Below, piece by piece: positions 33,080-44,100 of a stretch of 64,000 nucleotides of DNA. Position 1 is the first letter of the stretch. Every line of letters begins with the position of its first letter. A program made the position numbers and the translations under genes. This DNA comes from Patella vulgata (Eukaryota; Mollusca; Gastropoda; Patellidae): positions 74,231,046 to 74,295,045 of the forward strand of contig NC_065884.2 in NCBI RefSeq assembly GCF_932274485.2, written 5' to 3'. Under the pieces are notes generated by a model. The model was not told where the DNA came from, made no database searches, and saw only the letters and a list, made by a program, of their open reading frames with translations.

Positions 33080-36000
33080 CTTGACATGAACAAATCCCCG
33101 GTATTTTATAATAAAACCCTTTCCTTGAAGACTGTCTTTACATGGTTGACTGATGTGGATTCTACCTGCCTATAAAAATACACCAGATACAGGACATAGA
33201 AAGGACTGGGGTTTAAAGTCTAACATAGGGTAATTTTTACTTCAGGATTTGGCTTGGACAGTGGCGTTTCCAACTCCAAATGTCAACTGCTCTTTAATGT
33301 AAACACTTAACAGTAGATCTATGGACCTCGATGTTGCATACAATCCGAACGACTAGTCGCCTCTATTGCCAAGCCCCATGTCCAGCAAGAAAGTTAGGTC
33401 CTACGTCCAGTAATAATGACATGCCCCACATCCAGTTAGAATGACAGGCCGAACGTCCAGTAATAATGACGGGCCCCACGTCAAGTAAGAATAGCAGGTC
33501 CCACGTCCAGAAGAATGACACGGCCCACGTCCAGCAAGAATACCAGGTCAAGCCATTAGAAACTTGTTCGTCCAACACCGGGGTTGAACCCTGGACTCCC
33601 TCTTTATGCTAAATTTTACGTTTTCTTCATTTGTTTATACCGTTTACGTGTAGATCATATTTAATACTTGTCTTGAATATTATTATATAAAACATACCTC
33701 ACTATAAGATTGCATCCTAGAAGCTGTATTTACAGTATCACCAAATAAACAATACTGAGGTGTTTTCCTACCAACTAAACCTGATGCTACGCTACCTATA
33801 TGCATACCTGGAATGAACAAAACGACATATTATCTATTTTATCTCTCTTAATAGTTTACTGGGTTAAAGGGAAATAACCGTGTCAACACCATTCGGATGC
33901 AGACCACCATTAATTTCTCCATTGACTTAAATGTTAATTCTGTCTCTTTGCCCGGCTCCACCCTTCCTAAGATTTTCGTTGGTCTGAATGCTTTTCACTA
34001 CAGGCAGAGAAACGGATGGTAATGTCATTGCACCAAAATTAGTATGGGGCTGACAACCAAAATTTTGAGGTACACAAACTTGAATTAGCATACGAAAAGT
34101 ATGTAATGTAACTATTTTGCCGAACATACCACCGTAAGCAACCTGTTAACTCTGTTATCCTTCCGCCTCTAAATGATGAATATTTATCGTCTTCGTCCAT
34201 TCTAGACAAAAAATCAACAAAAAAGGGAATGCGAAAAGGGGAGAAAGAGAGAGAGAGAGAGGTGGGATTGCTATAAACAGACGAACTACAATTTGTGGTA
34301 TGTAATGGTGGTCTGTCTCCACTCTGTCCGCTAACCTGATCTTCCAGCGTGACTCCCCTAGTCAATGGTGGGGGTTGGATGGCCGAATGGTTAGCACGTG
34401 CGCGCTGTATCATAAAGCCTGTCAGTGAGTCATCTGACATAGTTTCAAATCCCCGGAGTAGGGTCGCCCGTCCAACCTCGTGGGTATTATCCGGGTCCTC
34501 CGGTTTCTTCCCACTGCTAAAGACCCCTACGCGCGAGCGAATTATTGAAATAGAATTAAACCATAGGTTAGTCCCGAAATGACCTAGTTTGTGTCGAGTG
34601 GACGTTAAACCCCATTTCTCTCGCTCTCTCTCTCTCTCTCTCTCTAGTCAATGGTATGTATCAACTCTTTCCGTTTACCAGACCTTTCAGTGTTGGTTCC
34701 CCTAGTCAGCAGTATGCCCGTCTTCATTTCACTTCTAATCTACGGTTCTGTAGTTTCTCATTTTCCATTATTGTCAGTGGTGCAAGTCCCGTGTACACAT
34801 TGGCGCTCACGTAAAAGAACCCTTGTCAGTTGTAAAATCGAAAGAATAGGCCGTTGAAAATTCATCTCGTAACTCTACTTCAATGTACATTGAATACACT
34901 AATTATTTTGGCTTTTAATATAGATTACATTACCTATTCTAGCTTTAAGATTACATTACCTATTCTAGCTTTAAGATTACATTACCTATTCTAGCTTTCA
35001 GATTATTTCCCGATAGCGGATCTTTCAGTGTTCGGGCTTTTTCTAGAAATTCTAGCGCCAATCTAGCCACTCTCTGCGCATGATCAGGTTGTCGATCTGG
35101 TACACCACCCGCCACCATGTAAACAGCGTCACCTAGTGTCTCTACCTTAAATATAAACACATTCAATAATGGAACTATATTCATATGTTTGTTACATCAC
35201 ATAAGACGGAAATGCGTTTCAGACCCAAGTTGGTGAATCATAACCCACGACTGTTACCAAAAGGATGCCTCATATCAGACATTAACCTTTTGGGATTTCC
35301 AGTTGCGTCGTTGTTGTACATCTATTTTGGGTTAGAACTGTTGATAGGACTAGCAGTCTAGCACTATATGGTGACATTGTAAAGATAAGATATAAAACAG
35401 GAAAGCAATGATGTATAGTGTCCACAATACGAGCGGTCGGTACTCCAGTTGCGAACTTTTCTTTTTTGTGTCCAAACGCCGGACGCATTGTTCCCAGGAA
35501 CCAAGTTCAGACAGTAACCCCCCAAAGAAATCGGGCCATCGAAGTACAATATGTACCGCCATGGGAATTGCTAAGTGTCCTGTGTATTTCTGTTTCTATG
35601 GTCCAGTATATTAAACTATCTACAATACCTTGAATAGTTTATATCTATCTACAATATCATCGAAGAAAATAAAAACATTGTTGATACATTCTACAATCTG
35701 TAGGGCGGAAGCTCGAGCACACATCTCCGTAAACCCGACTAAATAACAAAACATCACAGATACACTGTCAAACGACTGAAATATAAAACATCACAGATAC
35801 ACTGTCAAACAACTCATATATAAAACATCACAGATACACTGTCAAACGACTGAAATATAAAATATCACAGATACACTGTCAAACAACTGAATAACAAAAC
35901 ATTACAGATACACTGTCAAACAACTGAATAACAAAACATCACAGATACACTGTCAAACAACTGAATAACAAAACATCACAGATACACTTTCAAACAACTG

Positions 36001-39000
36001 AAATATAGACGATAAATAACATTATATAACTTTCAGTGTATGACGTCACGAGTATGAGGTGAATAACATTATATAACTTTCAGTGTATGACGACACGAGT
36101 ATGAGGTGAATAACATTATATAACTTTCAGTGTATGACGACACGAGTATGAGGTGAATAACATTATATAACTTTCAGTGCATGACGTCACGAGTATGAGG
36201 TGAATAACATTATATAACTTTCAGTGTATGACGACACGAGTATGAGGTGAATAACATTATATAACTTTCAGTGTATGACGACACGAGTATGAGGTGAATA
36301 ACATTATATAACTTTCAGTGTATGACGACACGAGTATGAGGTGAATAACATTATATAACTTTCAGTGTATGACGACACGAGTATGAGGTGAATAACATTA
36401 TATAACTTTCAGTGTATGACGACACGAGTATGAGGTGAATAACATTATATAACTTTCAGTGCATGACGTCACGAGTATGAGGTGAATAACATTATATAAC
36501 TTTCAGTGTATGACGACACGAGTATGAGGTGAATAACATTATATAACTTTCAGTGTATGACGACACGAGTATGAGGTGAATAACATTATATAACTTTCAG
36601 TGTATGACGACACGAGTATGAGGTGAATAACATTATATAACTTTCAGTGTATGACGACACGAGTATGAGGTGAATAACATTATATAACTTTCAGTGTATG
36701 ACGACACGAGTATGAGGTGAATAACATTATATAACTTTCAGTGTATGACGACACGAGTATGAGGTGAATAACATTATATAACTTTCAGTGCATGACGTCA
36801 CGAGTATGAGGTGAATAATATTATATAATTTTCGGTGTATGGGGGAAATAAAAAATCAGCAGGTTAAAATTAATTTCTTAACTCCGCCAAATATATTATT
36901 TATTTAGAGTAAAAGAAAATCTTGTTTAGGTTTTTATTCCATTACTTGAAACACATGACAACTACAAAACAAAGTGACGGAATTTCATGCGCACGGAACG
37001 GACGCGAACCGGAAATTCCAGCATCGTAAAATGGACATTTGATTGATTATGTACATTGAGTTAATGTGTGCTTCTGGTTTATAGAGGTTTTCACAATTTC
37101 TCTTAATGCAATGTGACATTGTAATGGTGCACTTCCGTTACAAGCCATAACCAGTCGATATATTTATCACGTGATAGGAGGAAATGTCGCCAATCTATCA
37201 CAAATTTCAGGTCTTAAAATTTTCAGAGCCTGCAGTCAACGTTAATACTGTTCCTATAAAAGTTGTATTATGTTGCATATTTCTACCGGAAATTGTCTTT
37301 TATTGAAGTTGGCCTGTTTTAGTATCATATTGCGCTCGAGGGGTAACAATTACGTGGCACGTGTTGACAGTATGTTAAGATTAGAGCAAGGCTATAAGAT
37401 CACGTGTTTAGAGATGTATTTACCTCACATGTGTTGATAGGATCTTCACCATTTTTTAATCGTATAGCAATACTTCTTGGCATCATAGAATAAAGTAATG
37501 TATCACCCTTACGTCGCCATTGATCTAGTTTCTGTAGATTCTCGGCAATTTGACGACTGGCTTCCACTTGCTGTAATATGAAATAACATGTAATTGTTTA
37601 ATATACTGGACCATGGAGTCAGAAATAAAATGGAGTTTGGGCTACACCATACAGTGAGTGTGGGCTAATGAAGACAGGCATACACCATACAGTGTTCTAT
37701 AAGAGAAATTTTGCCCGGACAGCGAGGCTACAGCCTACTCTTATATTGAATTCCAGCTGCCAAGGGTTCTTTTACGTACACGAATAGACCTATATTGCCC
37801 CTTTCCATGCCCTCTGTCCTGCAACACTGACAAGCGGGAACCACTTCGCAAAATCCTCATCAACTTTCTCGGTCGAACCGGGATCGAACACAGAATCTGT
37901 ATTTTAGCTAGCTAACATCTTACTCACTGATCCACTGCGACTCACGACCCAGTGTCTGTCATCATATTATTAATAAAACAAACGATATTGAGATGCTACA
38001 TCTAAATACGTCTTCAGGCAACTCCGAACCTCGCTACATGTCAATCTGCGTTTTTGGACCCAACCGAAGAACTAGAGGCTATCCTTGTCAGATCTGTCTG
38101 TAATTTCTCAGTCAACATTGGGAGCGACCCCGAGACCTCCGATCACAGCCATAATCACGTGATCTCCTGGATCGAGCTGTTTGATATTTTATCACCATGT
38201 GATTAACCCATATCAATAAATCTAAAGGTCACCGACAATAGTAATCTATTATTTAATGGAGTAATTTCCGCTTCCTCTACGTGTTTTACAAGTTAATGGA
38301 TAACCTTTCATTGAACGAACATATTATTCCGACGCATGATTGTATCGACTCCACCATATCTCTCTCTCTCTCTCTCTCTCTCTCTTACTCTCTCTCTCTC
38401 TCTCTGTCAGGATGTTACTACCCTACCTGATCAACACGATGTTCGAGTTGTGAAGCATTATGCCAGCCACATAGAACCATTTCTTGACTATTATCATACA
38501 TATTCAGATCATTCATAAATAAACCAGTTTTCTGCATATCTTCTAAATCAGTTATTCTATAAAATATAAATATCTTATTACACAGAATGGTCTAGAGAGT
38601 TGATTATCTTCTAGATCAGTTATTCTGACAAATATAAATAATTTATTACACAGGGTGGTCTAGAGAGTTGGACACAGGATGATCTAGAGTGTTGATTATC
38701 TTCTAGATCGGTTATTCTGAGACATTGTAAACAACAACACTTAGTTAAAGATGTATTTTGTTAGATTTAGATAAAGACCTGACATAGTTTCAAATAGATA
38801 ATGAAAAATACATATAATGAAAACTGCAGTCAAATTACTTTATCCTGGGCTGAGCTAGGGCCGTTTGAAGAATAGTGTAGCCTCGATTGTCTTTGTTACG
38901 ATAATATCCGTTTTTTAAACTAAATTATTGATACCATCAGATAGTCTAAAGAGTTGATTATGGGCTGGGTATGTGAATAAATGTCTAATTATCGATTTAC

Positions 39001-41103
39001 ATTTCAGATGAAATGAACAATCTACAATATTCACCAATTACCATTAAAGGACCTAAGTCCGTAACTCAAAATCCTCCAAAATCTTCGACATCGAAAACAC
39101 GAATTATTGGTCAATTTAAATCAACATTGATGATGTAAACTTACCGGGAAAAGATGAGCTTCTGATATCCGATATTTAAGATAAAATAATTTTTTTAACA
39201 TTGGTACACGAATCGTGTACCATAATGCGCTTCAGCCCCAGTTGTATTGAGAGACTCGAGGGACGAAGCTAGACACATTGCACCAAATCAAATGGAGTTA
39301 TGTAGACTAGAATAACTAGACGCTAGAAAATTGCACTCGATTGAGATTGCTGACTTATTTCGCCGAACATAACTGATTTGAAATTGGAGTAAAAACGGAA
39401 ACCATTAAATGTAAATCAGTTTATATACATTCGTATTACAGTATTATATGCGTTGCGACCCACTTTTGTGAACTTCTAGGTCCCAAATGTTAGCGATTTA
39501 GCTCCTTTAAGGTGGATTAATTAATGATATTTACATGTTTATAGTGTTCCAGTATATAGTCTCATAGAAACATCGTCCAGTAATAAACCGTTATTATATT
39601 ATTATATTGTTCCAGTATATAGTCTCATAGAAACATCGTCCAGTAATAAACCGTTATTATATTATTATATTGTTGCTGTATATAGTCCCGTAGAAACGTC
39701 GTTCAGTAATAAACCGTTATTATATTATTATAATTACATTATTTGATCAGATCGTCTGATTTCTGTTTAGATGAATAAAATAACGCCAAGTTTGTCGTTT
39801 AATGTATTTGTTAAATACACCATACACTGGTGTACAGGGAAATGTCATAAGAACTTACAATGGCGTACAGAGAAATGTCAATACAACTTACAATGGCGTA
39901 CAGAGAAATGTCATAAGAACTTACAATGGCGTACAGAGAAATGTAATTACAACTTACAATGGCGTACAGAGAAATGTAATTACAACTTACAATGGCGTAC
40001 AGAGAAATGTCAATACAACTTACAATGGCGTACAGAGAAATGCAACCATTTTCCAATCTGGAAGATATTTTAGTTGTCCTTTCAGTAGTAGTTTTTTGTA
40101 ATGTGTACATTTTTTGGAAGCACTTAATTTGGAAGACCCATCAATATATCTACTAGCTTCTAATTCAAATATAACAGTTTGAAAACCCAGAATCTGAAAT
40201 CGATAAAAAAAAAACACACAATATAATCACTATAAAATATAACAGTTTGAAAACTCAGAATCTGAAATTGATAAATACAATACAACACGATAAAATCTAG
40301 TTTGATCTGTGACCGTCAAAACAGGTCGCCTCACGTCTTTTTTTTTAAATCGTTAATTTTGTTTTAAGTGAAGCCTGTATCTGTACAACCCAGTAGACAC
40401 GTACTGCTGGCCCCCCGGTCAATTTACTTGATTTGATATTTGTTGTTTATTGCTACCTATGTCTGTGTTGCGTGTCTTGTCCACAGGTGTGTCTTGTCTA
40501 CAGGTGTGTGTTGTCCACAGGTTTGTCTTATCGATTTAGCCTGTTGTGTGGTTTCTTCTGTACGTACTATTTGTCAACCCGTGTGACGTCATCATGGCTG
40601 CCAGACCACGGTCGGTTGTTAGGAACGTGCCTCACTTTGTATTACTAATACTTACGATATCCCACGTGAACTCCACAAGAGGTCTCCGTAGACTGAATTT
40701 ATCTGTGATTTTAGTGTCCTTGACCTCTCCCATCATGGTGGCTAGACTTTCACCAACATGGCGGATAGTCATTGTGTTGTCAAATACAATACAAAATGGA
40801 AACAACTGAAAATAGAAAAGGACAAACTTTAATCCTTTTATTAATCTGGGAATCCAGTGGTTGGCGGGAAGAGGGTATTTTGAGGTATATCAAGGTATGG
40901 GTGATTCCGGTAGTTGGCGGTAGGTGGCGGCATACAAACAGATGTTGATGAACTTATGAAGAATATCAACCGGTGAAGTGTCATAAAATCTCACTCAAGC
41001 CACATCCAGAAAGTCTCACCCAAACCACATCCAGAAAATCGGTTACCTTAAAGACCATAGTGTCTGTTTTAAAGCCATTAACTGAACCATTTTTGACTGG
41101 ACA

Positions 41104-41160
<57 letters not shown>

Positions 41161-44100
41161 GGTTTGTCACTTACGATCTAGGAATAGAAATCACGTCACT
41201 TGACTTGATGACAAACTTTATGATCTATCACATCGTTTAGATACATACATCAGGACATACACAAGGACCGGGGCATACGCCAGGACCGGGACATACACCC
41301 TGGTAACTGACAAATGGCACGTAGTCGTGTTTAATATTTAGGAGAACAATTATCCTGATAGAGTAACGACATCCATGTTTCCTGCTGTTGTTGATTTATA
41401 TTTACTCATCCATTAACTACAATAACCAGATTCTCCTCGTCTAAATACAAACGATATACTCTTTATCGAATTTCTTCTGTCTGAGAATCTTTTACGTGTA
41501 TTGTACAGTCTCCTAAAACTACTACTAATTCAGGTTGACCAACACCAGAATCAAACCCGTACCACCAGTTATTATAATAAACATTCTGCGACAGTCTGAC
41601 AGACAGTAGCTCACCAGTAACTCACCCGTAATCCATCGGACTGTATAATTTATCACAGACTGAAGATATTACGCCCCTGGACCCAACCGTATACTAACTG
41701 TAAGTTGATAATTTACCCGTGTATTCAATATGAAATTCCTTCCATTCACATCAATTATTTTGACGACATTCTTCATTTCATATCACATTATGAAGCTAAC
41801 TCACGTTTATGGACAAGGTGTGATTAAATTTCTTTATAGAGATTTAAAACTATAGATCTATGACAGCATGTAAAACAAAATTAACAGCGATAATTTCAAA
41901 TTCACATTATGCAACTAAAGATAATACACATTTATATACATGTACATGTATATTATATTAAAAGAGACGCGGTAGGTCTGTCCGCCCTTGTCAGTATTGC
42001 ATGGCATAGAATCGGCCAAGGGACAGTACAGTGTGTAGTTCTTCAGATGGGACGAAAAACCTAAATTCGTGTACGATGACGTAAAAGATCCCTTTACATT
42101 TGGAATTTGAGATAAAAGTAGGTCGTAGCTCCGATTTCCGCGCAAATTTCACTCATAGCACATTACACGGCGCATGTCCGTTGTGCAGCAAAATAGGACG
42201 TTAAACCCAATGTCCGTCTTGTGTAGCAAAGTAGGACGTTAAACCCAATTTCTCTTCTGCTATACAACTTTCTTATATATTTTTGGTCATATTCCATGAC
42301 AACTACCATAAAAAACCCTGTTTTGGGCCAAGTAATATATATACCTTATAGAAAAGTGAAAGATCCCAACGGGTCGTGGTTATCGTGTCAGCCAACTTAA
42401 ATCGTGTGTTCAGAAGGGTAGATTAACTCTATCTGAGCAGTATGAGTCGTGGTTATCGTGTTAGCAAACTTAAATCATGTGTTCAGAAGGGTAGATTAAC
42501 TCTATCTGAGGAGTATGAGTCGTGGTTATCGTGTTAGCAAACTTAAATCATGTGTTCAGACGGGCAGATTCACTCTATCTGAGGAGTATGAGTCGTGGTT
42601 ATCGTGTCAGCCACCTGTGTTCAGAAGGTCAGATTCACCCTATCTCAGCAGTATGATTAAACACAGATTATAAAACAAATCAATGATTTCAATTCGTGAC
42701 ACAATGTGTCTCAATCGGCACTCTTTCTAACCTCTTTTGAACTCGGCTCATAAAAAAACACGCCAATCGATTTTCATTAATTAAAACGAAACCGTGTCGT
42801 ATCTTAACCTCCTGGTCTCAGAATTATCTAACTCTAGAAAAAAGTCAAGATCTAGTTCAGTTCTCTTTTTCAAAACATCGCTCGTCATTTTCCTTTTACC
42901 ACGGATGCAGACGAGGATTATCGATAAACTTTTCACGTGGGACATCTATTACATCATTTCCTTTATATACCGTTTGGATTGATTAATGCTCCTTCAGCTT
43001 TATATATGTGATTAAATTATTTGAATTTTCACACATACCGTGGAATTTACAAGTGTAATTATTTTTTCCCAGACAGGCCGGAATCGATATTACATTCGTA
43101 ACACAGACGTAAATGTCCTATTTAATCTGAACGGTGTGTTCTTTAGACGTTGGATACGAAGTCGAAATATTACCCAGCGATCGACGTTTGATTGTTTAAA
43201 TAAACGAAGTCAAATCCCATCGCCTGTACTTCAGACTAATTGGAAATGTAAATAATTGAATTTAATAGCCTTTGATAGAGGTGGAATACAATGGTTTGGG
43301 TTTAACGATCTATCGAACCTTTACATAGACTAATAGCACGCAGTTATAACGGTATATTTCACCATTAACTTGAGAAAAAAATATTGCTTGGTAATAATGT
43401 GTATTACTCACATTGAAGGCCAATATGCCACGTTTCGACGGAGTTTTGAACTAATTTTCAAAATAAACATTGCGTGATTAATAAACTCTACAGAAGATCC
43501 AATGGCTATGACAAACTAACAAATGTCGATGGACTATTTTTAAAGTCCACAACATCGTGTTAATTACCATGGTAACATGCCATGCGTGATACACAACTGT
43601 AATATCTCAATCCTACACAACCTCGCAGTGATACAGAATTACATCACTATGCAATATCCAACACGTTTAATTGTTTTAACTTTGTAACTTTATCAAATAA
43701 ATTCTGATTAGGATACGACCATATAATAATTGCTATAGCAACTCATCTTGAATAACGTTTCGACTCATCCAGCAACACTTGAATGGTTTAGGACATCCAC
43801 CCACATCGCTCTATGTTTCTTAGTTGTATTCGTAGGGTTTAACGTCCGGTTCCACCGGAGTAAACCCACGAAGTCGAGAAGGCGTCCCCGTCTCAAGGAT
43901 GAAAACCACGACCGCCAGCTAGAGGAGACCGAACGGCTAGAGATGGAAGCTCGACACCCAGACCTCCTGATAATCTCAACTCCCAACTAGGTTAAGACAC
44001 TAAACCAGACTACCCAACTTATCTTGGGTCCGCCCCTTCTACATAAATACCATAATGTTCTGTGACGGGAAATCAATAAACCCGACATTTCTGATTCTCT

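Noticed and set aside
33363-33578. 71-residue tryptophan-rich frame
   Set aside because: It derives from the ~31-bp array in cyclase intron 9.
34379-34460. Possible tRNA-Ser/Leu gene
   Set aside because: It is the head of SINE family B, with a degenerate B box and a SINE body and tail following.
39771-40110. Open frames of about 100 residues on both strands with repeated peptide motifs
   Set aside because: They follow from the 33-bp array (a multiple of three) at the cyclase exon 4 donor. There is no independent coding signal.
43748-43990. 80-residue basic frame with an overlapping antisense frame
   Set aside because: It lies in cyclase intron 2, has no recognised domain, and partly resembles SINE-derived sequence (gggtttaacgtcc).
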